Below are positions 12,391 to 24,999 of a stretch of 64,000 nt of DNA, in pieces (the first letter of the stretch is position 1; every line of letters begins with the position of its first letter). Location of the stretch: NCBI GenBank assembly GCA_002224055.1, contig AZLU01000015.1:1-64000 (forward strand), written 5' to 3'. The translations under genes and the position numbers were made by a program. The stretch is from Pezizomycotina sp. ARF18 (taxonomy: Eukaryota > Ascomycota). Under the pieces are notes generated by a model, which saw nothing but the letters and a program-made list of their open reading frames with translations, ran no database searches and was not told the DNA's origin.

Positions 12391-15300
12391 GTTGATACTA
12401 AAATCTTTTCCCCCTGAACGTTCAGTGAGAATTATAGGCTATCTGTCAACCCTTTGACCGCACAGCCTATACCGTAGGAGCGACTGGAAGAAGAAACGCG
12501 ATAGATGTTGATGAAAAGCTACGGCATGCCAACGTCTACTAATACGAAAGTTTTATTTCCTAACTCTTCGAGTTGAAGTGACTGCGTACGAACAAATTAT
12601 GTTGTACCGGTGACCCGGACCTCCATTCATTCACGATGAAGGAGATGGAACCGAAGCTGACACAGAACTGATAAAGAATTGTCAGTGACGATTCTGAGCG
12701 AGATTTGGCCTTGCCGAAGAACATCTACGTCATATTCACATTTAGGAAAGTGAAGAGAATATTGGCAATAAACTTTTTTTTTTTCTCGGGTAGAGATTGC
12801 CTGATATGAAGGTCTCTCTTAAATGATGACAGGAAATCAATAAATGTCCAGCCACGCTCCCATCTCCGTAAACGAAAATACCGTACTGTATAGGACAATA
12901 GGACAAAGGTATACAAGAGATCTCGGAGACTCAAAGCATAAAGAACCTCTCAGACGAAGGTTTCCATTGATTTCAGGAATCAGGTGATCTACTTAAAAAC
13001 GACTGCCGCTTAACATGTCGTCACGAAGGGCAGACCATAACGAATGAAATGGAATCGCCGCCGGAGTCGAACGCGCGGTGTTGATAAACTCGGTAATCGC
13101 ACTTCTGCACGATACATTTTATTTCGCAGAAGGCTGATCTGGGGAGGTGCACTATGAAGTCAAAAGATGAGGCCGACCCTATGATAGATTTTAGGAGAGA
13201 TAGCGCATTTTCTCCTGGTACTATAAAGTTTACTGCCCTAACACCAACGTGGGAATTGGGAAACTATCTACGTTTAAAGCACTAAGTTCTTAACAAAGAG
13301 AAAAATAATACCGCAGAAAACAATAGAGGAGAGATGACTGCGACGGGTACTCGAGGATACAGCACGGCGGTGACAAACTTATCAAGAAAAGTTTCAGCTA
13401 TTCCAATAGAAGCGAGGGCATTATAAAAACACTCACAGTCAAGAAACATCGATATGCAGTCTTTTCTCGTGGTTACCAGAAATCAAGATACATCGTTCCT
13501 TTTAAGAGTTTCGAAACAGAATCAAGATATCGATAGGCGTTGCATGTTCGGAGAGAAATACTCCCGGGGCACCGATATGAAGTTTATTTTCATCGATGTA
13601 AACGTTGAGAGTTATGAAACTACCAACACCGAAGGCCGTCAGGGGAAAGTCAATATTTCAGTTGAATGCACCTCCAAGAGGTGTGATGGTATTCTGGGAG
13701 GTACATTCTACGGAAACACGCCACATGAAGGACTATTTATATGAAATATTCTCTTAGCCGTTTGAGCCGAGTTGGACGTCATGAAACAGTCTCGAAAACA
13801 ATCTAGTAAAGAAAATGGTATACCCAAGAAATTACTATCCTGTTATAATTACGTAAAAAAATATTTCTAGAAGAAATAAAGAAGAGGGTATAGTTCGTAT
13901 CTCTCCCCTCATTATCTTACAGCAGCATTGATACCAAGTTCTTAAACACGCCACCAGGGAATGATAAATAATCCACGCTTAAAGCACCCGTCAGCTACGA
14001 GCACCATATATTAGAGGAAATCAGAAGGAGCCAGGATAAAAAGAGATATCACCGGTGCCACAGCAGATAGCTTTGATATCAATGGCTCTTTTCCCCTGAA
14101 TTATTCGAGTTAGGGTATATAAACCACCCACACTTAAACCGGTCAACGAGGAAAACCATATTGTAGACGTATGGAAGAGAAGTGGTGATAGCTACCAGAA
14201 AACAACGCCCCTTCGTTGACCTCCGATACACAGGACACTTTTCATTTGTTTGGGTCCCAATCGTCACTGGAATATCATAAAAAGCCTCGACATCCAAGCG
14301 GAGCTATAATGCCGGGGGAAAAGGGGCTACTGTTCTTTCGTAATTACAGGAAAGGATGCATACATTATTAATAATTTTAAATAGGAATGGAGAAGGCACA
14401 ATATCTATTTTTTCCTCTCGCTAACGTTTCCCGGCAGACGCCATATCGAATCCATTGCCAAACCTGACGTTCAGTTCCGATAGATTACCCGCGCTCAAAG
14501 GCACCCTTCAACTAAATATATCATATCTTAGTAACATTCAGATGAGTTAGCACAAAAGAATACTTAAAAATGAATGCCACAAAAGCTGGGAAATATCGAT
14601 ATGAAACTTCACTTTTTTCCTCGAATTTTCAAGCGGGCACTTGTATTGCCTCCGTGAAAACTCAACACAAGAGGGGCTACGCTTCATATGACACATTTGG
14701 AAGGGAAAAAAAGACCATAATAAATAGAGATATAAATTCGATTTCGCCAGCATTGATATCAAGTTTTTCCTCTCGAGTTATTCTATCTATCAGGTCGATA
14801 AGTATCCACGGCTCAAGATCTCGAAGGGTCGCACCATACTGTAGATTCAGCCAGAAAAGAAGAGGATGATAGCTACTAGAAAACACGCGCCGCCGTGTTG
14901 GCCGCCAATAAGAAGGGATTTCTTAACTATTCGAATTCAAAATGGGCAAACATTACAAAAAACATCGCAAATCTTGCATAGCGAGGCAAAAAACACCCCA
15001 AAATGATCCCCCCCCTCCCTTTTTTTTTCAAGTAAACTTCTAGAAGCAGGCCACATCGATACTTTCTCTTGGAGACCGTATGCAAGAGCTATAGCAGTTT
15101 GCCAGGAGGTCAATATCCCAGTGGACATATACTCAGTTTCCTGAAAAATATCCAAGCGGGGAGACCTTTATAACTCCCTCGCCGCTTTAAATCGTACATT
15201 GAGAAAAAAGAAATATTACAAAGTTCTTTTCGATTACGAATTGAAAGAGGAAGATTATGGTAAAAATTTCAAGAATTATTCAAAGGCTGCGATATTAACA

Positions 15301-18050
15301 ACAGAGCTTTTCTTCTTCCTCAGTGGTTTGGGGCCGAGCGGGGTTATTCGATGAACCGTGAGTTCTACGAGAAAACCACATATCGTAGAGACATCTGGAA
15401 GAAGTGGGATAGTACCCTGGGCGACGATACCACCTCGGTGATGACTGATACCAAAATATTTTCTTTACATTTTCGAACCGCAAGTTTGACATAATAAAAG
15501 GCCTCGGGAAGTCTACTAAAACCGTACACTAAAAATTATTCTGTTTTTCCGTGATAAAAAGGAATGAGTACACGTTGATATCCTTTAAAAAAATGATCTC
15601 GAAGGAAAACAGCAATAAGTTTTTTACTTGCCGTCAACGTTTCACGCTTGCCTTGATAATCAAAACTTCTAAAAGCAAATGACGAAGGAGTTATAAATCC
15701 ATTAGCATTTAAACCGTATCAAGCGAGATAAAAAGCATATCTAGCTTTTTCAGATTAAAAGCTGAAGAAGCCCTTGAGGATACCACGGCGATGCGTGCGA
15801 CGATAATCACAAACATTTTCCTTACCCATTTCGAATCCACGTGGCGTCCGTCCCCAATCATCACCTTTCATACCTAGGTTCTCATCAACTATGCGCTATA
15901 CTGATGATACATCTGAAGGGGAAGAAGGGGATTAGGGTAAATATCGATAGCTTACTTGCCACCACGGCTGGTACCGACACGCCCTGGAGATATATCTGTT
16001 TCTTCAGTTTGCTTTTCACGTAACGGTGCGGGGTCGTTTCATAAAACGATTTAAAGTCGAAGGCTGCGCAAGCCTAAAAAAACTTTTTTAATAATCGAGA
16101 AGAAATCGAAAGAAAGACAAATAATAAAATGAGATAGCGTACAAAACCACTTTTGCTGATACGAAAGTTTCTCTTCAACTGTTTTCATGTACAGACCCGG
16201 AGGTCCCGTATAAACAGTCTAACCCTAAAACGTCACGAACCAAACTCGCATACTTCAGCCGTCACATTCAAAAAGGACACCCATGCGTAATAGACGCCGG
16301 TAAATACTTTCCCGCAGCGGCTATCTGATACTAAAAAAATTTTCACTTGGTTATATCGAACGCCGGGGGTGATTCATAAACATCTCAGATCTTAACCGGC
16401 GTTTATAAAAGGAAGCCCATACCAAACGCGATGGTCACCAGAAAAAAAAGCCAGCGTTCCTGATGTTTATTTATTACTTTTTCATTCAAACTCGCCTTCG
16501 TCTATAAAGTAACCAGTTTTGTAAAATTCATCCAGTCTAGTTGGAGGTTTTCGTATACGAAGCTCTTAGCGCATAACGAGGAGCTCAAGCCAGCCATAAT
16601 TATGAACAAACATGTAACTAGTCGAGAAGTCAAGCTATGATAAAACGAAAAATACCAATAATACTCATATGGAAGCTTGTCCTAGGTTATTTATTCTCAA
16701 GGGTGTTTCCCCCGGGAAGAGTCATGCCGCTGATAAACGTTTCGGAGAGGACGTTCATGATAAAACAGGGTAGTTAAGTGCCGCACAAAGCTGTAATGAT
16801 GTGAACATGTTCTACCCTAAAAAAACGTTTTCAATCACCGAACCCCTATAAACAATTTACCATGGAAAACTGAGAACAAAAAGCGACATACTTCAAACAC
16901 CGCACTCGGAAAAAGGAAGGACCGACCATGAATTTATGATAAATTCGCCACATCAGCGACTACTGAGACAGAAACTTCTCCGAGTATTCATAAACATGCG
17001 CGTCTTACCCAGTGGCTAGAACAAGGGTTCATAGCAGGCGAGATGATCATCAGAAAAAAAAAATAATCGAGATTTGCTGATGTTTGTCATTTCTCGGAGC
17101 TACTGTCCTCCCGTAACCAGTTTCGTAAAATCCATCCAGATGAGGACTTATAGATTAAATACACTTAAAAGCCCCACTCAACGAAGAGCCGTACCGTCGA
17201 TAGCTCTCTAGGAGAAAATTGCTATGACAAAATGTTGAAATATGAGTACGGTATACCCCGCGATGATATGAAAGCTTCCTCTTGAAGCTGCTGTCTCAGG
17301 TACGGCCTCGGGCCCTTCTTATAAACAACCTGTGCTTAAAAGTCGCCAAGTTAAAGAACAAAAATTAATAAATCGGTAGAAGACCCCATGATGGAGATAC
17401 GTCTGGGGCGGTGGGATGCCGATATCACATTTCTCCTCTCGAAGATTGTCTAAGACTACCGACATTGTATAAACAAACCTTACACTTGAAGACCGCAAAG
17501 CGAATAGAAAACATACTCCAAACGGTGGCCGGAACGAAGAGTGTGATAAAAAAAAAAAAAAGAAAGATTATGAGTTACGCTACAGTCGTGGCGGAAAGAT
17601 ACAAAAGTGTTTTCTCTTTTATCGCAGGCGAGGCTAGGTCTATAGACTGACGATCTAAAGACGACATAAATGAAGCGACGGGGATCATGATACCAAGCCA
17701 TTAATGTATCCTGGTGGAAAAATGAGCCATGGTAAACCTAGATAACCACTGTAGCTGGCACTGATATGCCCCCGAAATAGAGATTTTCTCCAATTCTTCC
17801 ACCTACGATCCAGATCTTCTTCATAAAAACAACTTAAGGCTCACAATCTACAAAGCGGACAAAAAGCATACTTGATAAGAATTCGAAAAGACACAAGATC
17901 AAACAGAGATATACGTACGAAGCGGCTACTACTGATATGAAGCTTCTCTTGGATTGTTCACTGGATCGGGGCTTCTTCATAACAATCCAACCTTCAAAGG
18001 ACTAAACTCCACATACTTCAAACGTCGCATTCGAACCCCCCCCCCCCCCA

Positions 18051-18081
<31 letters not shown>

Positions 18082-18400
18082 GACGTTGAGCTATAATAAA
18101 TCCATTACATCAGCGACTACATACCGATACAGAAACCCCTCTGGGGGCTCATAAAACCATCCACGTCTTAACCCGTTGGCCCGAAGAAAACACCATAGCA
18201 GACGCCGTAAAAAAAAAAACCAGAAAAAGTCCGGAGTCGCGAATACCACGCTAGCATTCAATTTGTATCTTCGTTATAAAAGTGACATTTTTTATTTTCT
18301 GGTATAATTGCCTGCGATGTTTTACAAAGTTTCTCTCACGATGGTGATACAATCTTTTTCTCTTTCCCCCATTCTATATATCCCACCCCTTCCTCCCTTT
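12390..18400 (+). repeat. Highly diverged tandem satellite-like array, plus orientation, mean period about 161 bp
   Basis: Short anchors recur in a fixed order. One anchor is GATAY followed by GAAR-TTTCTC (at 12394, 12541, 13930, 14075, 14598, 14755, 15447, 15577, 15802, 16158, 16327, 17265, 17421, 17763, 17934). The next is ATAAACAAYC then CTTAAA (ATAAAC at 16210, 16376, 16848, 16990, 17321, 17469, 17823, 17979, 18151). A third is GAAAACCATAC..GACG and then an A-run. Counting the wider gaps as two or three units, 16210 to 18151 fits 12 units of about 162 bp. Single steps range from about 130 to 225 bp. Units share only short words, so this is an old or fast-drifting array and ordinary self-comparison at high identity would miss it. 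No coding potential is visible inside it. Confidence 0.7.
18036..18077 (+). repeat. C14-A28 homopolymer block
   Basis: Fourteen C followed directly by 28 A, lying inside a repeat unit after the CATTCGAA phrase. Similar blocks in the opposite orientation (T-run then G-run) occur in the right-hand array at 30135-30155 and 42334-42363, so the C/A block appears to be part of some units rather than chance. Confidence 0.8.
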
Positions 18401-18428
18401 TCCTTCTTCCTTATATATATCTATCTCC

Positions 18429-20190
18429 TTAATCCAACTCCGCCTCATCCATATTCCTCAAGAAAGTCCAGTACCACTTCACGGCATAAACATGCATATC
18501 AACATCAATAAACTCATCGACCGTATGTATATTCCCCATCTCCATCGCGCCCCTACTCGGGTTAAACCTGAAAATATGCCGTGTCAACTGCCAATAATGC
18601 TTCGTATCCGTCCACCCGTCATCAATCCCGGCGACACTACAACGTCATCCGTAGCTAGCGCTTTCGTAGTCCCAGATAAAATCCCGTACGGAGTAATGCC
18701 GGCGATTGAAGTGGGCGTTGTAGGTGCCGGGTTAAACGCGTTCGAGAGGATAGGATAATACAATTCGTCGCGTGTTCGGGGCGGAGGTGAAGGGGTATAC
18801 GGTGAGGTTATAGAGCTTCGCGACGGCTCGCGCGTGGTTCTCTTGGACGCGCTGATGTCGTGCAACGAAGAGCCGATGTTTATGCGATGGTTTAAGGTGG
18901 CGGTGACGTACTCCGGTAGCGCGTTCGCTTTTACGCCGCCGGCAATGACGTCTGCGGCTACGGCGGTGGTCATGAGGTACTTCACGAACGGCGAGTGTTT
19001 GGCTGCTTCTTCGGCTAATGCGTCCCTCGTATTAGAGTCTTCTTCCTTTCCTTTAACTTGACGCCGGAGGCGGTCCTTGAGTAGCCTTCGGAGGACTTTA
19101 GGAAAACGAGGGGAGTGGGCGGCGCCGCAGTACAAGTAGTGTAAGTACGGGTTCGCATCGTGTAACCGCGGCCTGTACGGATTCGCCTCGTTGAGTCCGA
19201 TGAGCTGACTCATTACTCCGATAGCCGTATGCGACGGCGGAACGGAACTGTGGCCGCCGGGCATGCGTATTTCAACGATCACGTCTGCGTATCCCTTCTC
19301 TCCAGTTCCGGGCGCGGAGAATTGTAACCCCCAGTCTTCTCTAGCTCCGGGTCCTTCGTCGACGATCACGGCGACGGAATCCCTCCCGTATCTATCTTCG
19401 AGGAATTTACCGAGGTGTCTAGCACCCCTCGGCCCACCGATTTCCTCGTCAAACCCGAACGATAGTATAATAGTACGTCGCGGAGTAAACCCCGCGGAAA
19501 TTAACATCTCGAGCGACTCCAGCTGCGCGATGATGTTATTCTTGTCGTCGCTGGACCCGCGGCCCCAGACGTACTTCCCGTCGTAGTGCCCCGAGAACGG
19601 CGGGTGCGTCCAGCTCCCCTCCGTAGTCTTCGCACGGGAACGACGTCGTAATGCGCCATTAATACCGTCGGTTTTAATCCCTATCGCTACCCTCCCACGT
19701 ATACAATAGCCCGTGCTCGTTCACAGTCTCCGTCTTTAGTCTCTTATGAACGAGGGGAAAAGTATGTTTCAAATACGCGGCGAAGTTGTAATAAACCTCC
19801 CACCTCTCATCCTTATCATCACCAGATACCGGTCCCATATCGTCGTAACTAACCGTGGGGATCTTTACGGCGCCGGAGAGAGCACCGACGGAGAGATTAC
19901 GGTACTTTTGCGAACCGATGACGTTGAATGTTCGTCGAGGCGGGGCGTTGTGACGTGTGGTTTAGAGGGCGGACTTGCGGGCATTGGTGCGAGAGGACGA
20001 ACTCGAGCTCGGCGTCGTCGGTGAAGACGGAGAGGAAGTCGACGTACGGGCGGAGGAGGAGGATGAGGATGAACAGCCAGCAGGAGAGGAAGAGGACGAC
20101 GCGGAAGGGTGTGGCGCGGTAACCCCGGCGGGGCAGGGGGTTGTCCGGGGGCGGTTCGGAGGAGGGGAGGAGTTGGGCCTTTTCGGACAT
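18429..20190 (-). CDS. M20 family metallopeptidase, carboxypeptidase S (Cps1)-like, membrane-anchored
   Basis: A vacuolar-type zinc carboxypeptidase. The minus-strand ATG at 20190 begins MSEKAQLLPSSEPPP, followed by a single membrane segment (VVLFLSCWLFILILLL, about residues 28-45), as in yeast Cps1, which enters the vacuole as a type II membrane protein. Downstream are the expected motifs: LSGAVKIPTVSYDDMGPV, LLYTWEGSD, VLMAHYDVVPV (metal His and Asp), WGRGSSDDKNN (bridging Asp), LSFGFDEEIGG (catalytic and metal Glu), VDEGPG, GGHSSVPPS, APGLM-type VSPGLMTG, and the C-terminal HYWQLTRHIFRFNP and NIHTVDEFIDVD with the last metal His. The stop TAA is at 18429. The span equals about 587 codons, the usual family length, with no intron needed. 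Five or more one-base slips interrupt the frame (for example in the MAHYDVVPV region and just after SPGLMTG) while every catalytic residue is kept, so I expect the real gene to be intact. Confidence 0.88.
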
Positions 20191-22441
20191 CGTGGAGTTT
20201 CGTAGCACAGATCGTTTGTTGTCTCTTTTGTTGGTGATCGTTAAGGTGAATTGTTTTGTTGCTTTTTGTGTGGTTAAGTTTGAGTTTTTCGTGATACTCA
20301 AAAAAAAGAAAGATCTGGAGAGAAATAGGGGAGGAGGTTGGGGAAAAAAAAAAAAAAAAAAAGGAATATTCCACTTTATAAGGTTACACTACAGTCTACA
20401 GATGACAGCTCAATGATCCTCTCTTCCTCCGTGCCCAGAATCCTGAAGATCTAGATACGGAAGAATTACAGTCCATTAATGGAATAAAATAGCTCGTATC
20501 TACTCCTTTAAGCAGTCAATTGCGTCGTGGTTCTATTGCATTTACTTGGGAATTTCAGCTTTAAGTTCTCAGCTCCGGGCGTCGCATTTATAAGACAATC
20601 AAAGAATATTCCGTGGAAGCCTTGGGGGGTTTTATTGCTACTGTATGGTATCATCGACAAGGGGGGCGGGGAAGCAATTCGCAGATTCGCAGGCGGTGAA
20701 GTCATTATTGGCTTCTTCTTCATGCGCTCTTAGCCTCCCAAGCATGGTAAATCCCGGGGCCGGGTGCCGTTGCCCGTCTCGGCGTGTTCGCAGTGCCAGT
20801 GCCGTATTAAACCGACAACAAAGCTATTGTTCCCAACCAACCTCGCGTTTTCCCCCGATCCTCCAAAAAAACAAAAAAAAAAAAAAAATAAAATAAAAAA
20901 TAAATAAAATAAAATAAAAATAAAATCGCGAAAGTCACATGTTCATCCAGAAAACCCCGTGATCTTGAGTGTTTAGGATCATCCTTGAAGCCGTTGGTAT
21001 CAGGGTTCATTTATTCTGTGCTACGGTTACGCTAAAGCTTGTTCAATCCGTCAAGATACAAAACAAGCAAGACCAAGCTCAGGATGGATTACAAAGTTTT
21101 TATAATTTTCACAGTGAACCGCTCAATGCCGACGGTGAGTAGGGAGGGGGCAACAGGACGGCTTAGCAAGCGAACCCAAGGCTAAAAAAGCAGAAAAAGG
21201 CAAGTGGAGAAAGAATTGATTCAGTCCTCGCTCACTCGCTTGGATAATGATTCATTCAGAGGCGAAAAAACGGGGACCGGTGACGGTGACCGGTCTCGAT
21301 CTCGGTGGTAAAAAATAAGTGTTAGCTTGGGGGCAAAAACCAAATACGAATCGCTGTGAAATGTTGTTTTTTTGGTGATATGGATAATAGGGATAATGGG
21401 GATGTGTTGGTGGTGTGGGGTAAATGAACCACTTTGGCGGTATCACCAGATCGGCATCTCCAGCCGTTTATCAAGTAAAGAGATGATATTAAAGGGAGGG
21501 GCAGTAATATAGACAAGAGTATTGACATATGAATATAGAAGACACCGCTCATCGCCGCTTTAAGGGAATAAATAGAGGCACTGGCCTTTATAAGCAGAAA
21601 CAATTGCTCATAACATACGAGGAGAACATTGTATCCGTATGTATGTTCAGACGACTCTAGATCAGTACCGTCTTGCAGGAGTTGACAGCTCAGAGCGGCA
21701 GCATCCGGCAAAACAAAACGCTCAGACCCTTTAATTCTGTGATCGACAGTATCCCTATCCCTGGGAATTCTTTTGTACGTTGATTTATAAGTTCCTTCTT
21801 CCCCAGGTTTCTTCTCCGTACGCTCGTAAAAACATCCCGTAATTTGCATAATAGATCATCTTCTACACATATAATTTAATATAATTAATTAATTAATATT
21901 AATTGATTTCCTTTCCCACGTTTTACTTAGCGTGTTTCAACCATCGTTTCCCTGTCATCTCTCATCTTCGTAATCTCCGTTAACCCAAGTTCCCCAAGTG
22001 TTCCCCAAGCTGTTCCTCTCTTGCAGAATAAGTAGGATCACTTGCAGTAAATATAGCGTGGCAATACTTACTAGTGGGGAGAAACGTTTTTGGTGCATAT
22101 TTACGATTTTTTTTTTTTTTTAATTAACTTCTAGACTAGCTGATCCTGTACGGTGGGATTTTTGTATTATTGTTAATTGATTTCATTTTGATTTTTCATT
22201 CAGCCCTCTTAACCATTCGCCTCCGCTCCATCCCATCCCGTCCCCGTATATATTGCTGCTTTTGTTGCTACTTTGGCTCTTTCCTTTTTATATAGCGATA
22301 AAGCCCCCCTTTTTTTTCTAAATAATAAGTTCACGAACCTTCCATTTGTCCTCTTTCCTACTGTCTTAAAAATCTCCCCTCTGTTATCGCAGAAGACAAA
22401 AATACAACAAAGAAGCTAGTTACATCCTTTCTCCACGAATC
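20191..22441. other. Divergent intergenic region of the gene island
   Basis: The M20 and SPRY genes point away from each other, so both promoters lie here. A TTATAAAG box on the minus strand near 20377 could serve the M20 gene. The 160 bp before the SPRY-gene ATG are pyrimidine-rich with TATATA near 22249, a common fungal promoter layout. A TTAATTAATTAATATTAA-type AT palindrome lies near 21880-21905. A 175-codon minus-strand frame at 21322-21849 is not recognisable. Confidence 0.45.
20865..20925 (+). repeat. A-rich (TAAAA)n microsatellite
   Basis: An A-run grading into TAAAA/TAAA units. Similar tracts occur at 38255-38276 and 63852-63901. Confidence 0.85.
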
Positions 22442-24049
22442 ATGAAGAAGCTATTCTCCAAATGCGACACGGGCAGCAACGGCGGCGCTACGACTCCCCT
22501 ATCGCCTTCGCCTTCCTCCCCGCTGTCTCTCTACCCGACGCGATCCCTGCCATCCCCACAGACATCCCTGGAAAGCAATCAAAGACATCGACAACAAATG
22601 CAAATACAACCCCGCAAGACATTAACAACAACAACCACAACAACGACAACGACAATAAAGAAAACACAGACACTACCGGAAACATCGGCATCGCAATATC
22701 CCCTCCTCCTCCCTCCCACCCTATCACCAACAGTCTCCCTCTCCATCTCGCCAACGGATACCCGCACGCTCCCCTCACATCCTTCCACCCACAAAGCTCG
22801 ATACCACAAATTTAGAACCCGACTCTTCTTCGTCATCATCGCACTCACCGGGATCGGATACGCAAGCGCCCGTTACGCCTTCCTCGCCGCTAGATTCTAC
22901 GATATCACCAAAGTCCTCTATAGTACCGTCTGCGGCCCTACTTTCGCCGGCGGTACTACCACCGCGAAACCGCGACCGAGCGTGCACTTCGCGCCCAGCG
23001 TGCGTACATTCCTCGAAGCGCAGGGCTACACGCACCAGCAGCGGTATAATTTAAGTTGCGGCGCGCTGCAAGTCTTCGACCGACCACCGACGAATCATTA
23101 TAGGTTTAACACCCTACGAGAAACGGTGTCAGGGGAACGTATCTACAATTAGTAACGAGTAGTAGTACAGAAGGTATAAACCGTACGTGGGACAGTTGTA
23201 CGCCCTTGCCGAGTTTCGCGGCGCGGTATCAGAATACGTACGTTACGAAGAGCGAGAGGACGGTATACTTTGAGGTTGAGATATTGAGTCTGGGTTTTCG
23301 AAGTTCAGCTCTTTAGACGAAGGGAAACCGCCGCCGTTATCACCTCCTTTATCTCCAGAAAGCGGAGCGGGTATCGCAGCAGGAGGAGGGTTAAGCGTAC
23401 CAGTAACAGCACCCGCCCTCCACATCCCCATCCCCACCACAGCAAAACGGCATCGACAGCCCCCGCTTCGCAGACGACAGTAACCTCTCACCTACATCCC
23501 CCACCTCCCCCACTTCCAAAAAAAGGGGCGGCGGCATCGGCATCGGCTTCGTGGTCAAATGCGTATCGCCGGAAACGGTAGCGTACGTCCGCCGCCGCTC
23601 TCGCTGCGTCCCAACGACGAGATGCCGCTGCCGTCGTCCGTTAACGGCGCCGGTTTATTCTGGTGGTCCGGCGACGGCGACGTACACGTCGACGGCGTGC
23701 GCACCCACAAGCACGTCTTCGGCGGCGTGGGCGATACGGTCGGCATTGGATAACGTATAAACTACCGCCGAGTCTGGAGAGTAGTAGCGGGGACGTCACG
23801 GTGGAAGAAAAACAACGGCGGCGGAGTAGCTATTTGAGCGCGAATCTTGCGGCGGAAGAGTTACAGCCCATACCGACGAGCGTGTTTTTAACGGTTAATG
23901 GGGAGAAAACGGATGTTTGTAGCAGTACTTCCACGAATCCGTTCGAGGTTAAACTCCCGGAGTACCTTTTGGGTACGCACGACGTATTCCCGTGTATTGT
24001 CGTTCAAGGCGCGGGGGTGGAGTGTAAAGTACGCATCGGGAGGCGGTGA
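22442..24049 (+). CDS. Single-pass membrane protein with a SPRY-like domain
   Basis: The ATG at 22442 (context aatcATGa) opens a low-complexity Ser/Pro/Thr-rich N-terminus of about 125 residues that includes a run of threonines, then one strong membrane segment LFFVIIALTGIGYASARYAF. A divergent SPRY (B30.2-type) fold follows from about 23185: NRTWDSCTPLPSFAARY, VYFEVEILSLG, GIGIGFVV, LFWWSGDGDVHV, FGGVGDTVGIG, SVFLTVNG and HDVFPCIVVQGAGVECKVRIG. YFEV, SGDG, GDTVGIG, V-FLTVNG and PCI/A-V are the usual SPRY strand signatures. In yeast, membrane SPRY proteins (Ssh4, Ear1) are adaptors for the Rsp5 ubiquitin ligase, but I see no clear PPxY here, so that role is only a possibility. Frames change several times, with the same one-base slip pattern as in other genes; short introns could explain some. 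The true 3' end may lie further on. Confidence 0.6.
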
Positions 24050-24360
24050 AGTGGGACGGTGAGGGTGGAAGGGGGAGATGAGTAGGCTTGCGTTGGGGAT
24101 AAGAAGGCGGCGAAGAAGAAGAAGGAGGAGGGGAAGGGGAGAAAGATGGGGATAATGGGAAGAAGAAGGTTGGGTGGTGGAGGAACTTTGGGTGGGGTGG
24201 TGGGAGTACTACGAATGGGAGCGCGAAGGAGGCGGGGGAGAAGAAGGACGGCGATGGGGGAGGAGGAGGGAAGACGGTGGTGGTGCAGGGGATAGTGGAG
24301 GGGGAGGCGGCAACGAGTCCGAAGTCGCAGGCGCAGGGGGTGAAGGTTGAGGGGGCGGGG
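24050..24360 (+). other. Purine-rich low-complexity tract, possible C-terminal extension of the SPRY-like protein
   Basis: The plus strand is dominated by GGA/GAA/GGG triplets. One frame reads KKVGWWRNFGWGGGSTTNGS then a Lys/Glu/Gly-rich tail, which looks protein-like and could be the end of the SPRY-like protein after another frame change. The opposite strand gives a proline-rich frame that I regard as its shadow. Confidence 0.35.
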
Positions 24361-24999
24361 CGTGATCGGGTTTTGTTGGTTTTAGGGTTTAGGGTGGAAA
24401 TTTTTGTTTCGGTTGCTTTGGTCATGCATGTCGTTTTGAAGCTTTTTTTTGGAATTTTACATCTACAATTTTATAATCCTCCTCTAGTCTTCCATGTATC
24501 ATATATGCTTCATAGCTTTCTCGTCGTTCCCACCGTTTTAGCATTTTGCTTTTCTCTTCCTCATTCTATTCCATTAACAAATCAAGCAACTTCGCATTTT
24601 TTCTGCGTATCATTTTCTTGAAAAGCTTCCATGTTCAACCTTATTCTTTTTTACTATACCTCTTTGTTCCCTCCGTGTCATCTGTTATTAGTCGGTAAAC
24701 CCTTCATCCTTGCCGTTAGCGTTTCAAGTATCTATCTTTCTCGTATACTCGTTTTTTTTAATATCGCATTTTTTCTCCTCCGTTCATTTTTTCGCAGCTC
24801 ATGACGCTCCCTCTGAAGGTTCTAATAAAAACCATTTTTTCTATAAATCGAGATCATCGTAGGTAACATGTTCCCTCTCGTACTTGGAGAAGATGGTAAT
24901 TACTTTATCATTCGTGAAGCGGGCCCGTACGTAACGTTTTCATCGTCATCGTATCCTCCTTGCGTATTTTTTCTGCGAAGGTCGCGCGATATCAGATGA
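24361..24999. other. AT-rich stretch between the gene island and the right-hand array
   Basis: Pyrimidine-rich plus strand with several T-runs; no gene recognised. The first clear repeat anchors of the right-hand array appear somewhere after 25 kb. Confidence 0.35.

Noticed and set aside
13045-13115. tRNA-like phrase (minus strand GTTCGACTCC near a possible acceptor end)
   Set aside because: The five bases on either side of the would-be T loop do not pair, and no D arm or acceptor stem can be formed.
19865-20374. 169-codon minus-strand frame with Phe and Pro runs
   Set aside because: Overlaps the true M20 N-terminus in another frame; only its last part coincides with coding after a slip.
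21322-21849. 175-codon minus-strand frame with one hydrophobic segment
   Set aside because: Long for chance but with no recognisable motif, no splice context and an AT-rich surrounding; not strong enough to list as a gene.
23949-24425. Proline-rich 158-codon minus-strand frame
   Set aside because: Complement of the purine-rich tract behind the SPRY-like gene; low complexity, no conserved features.
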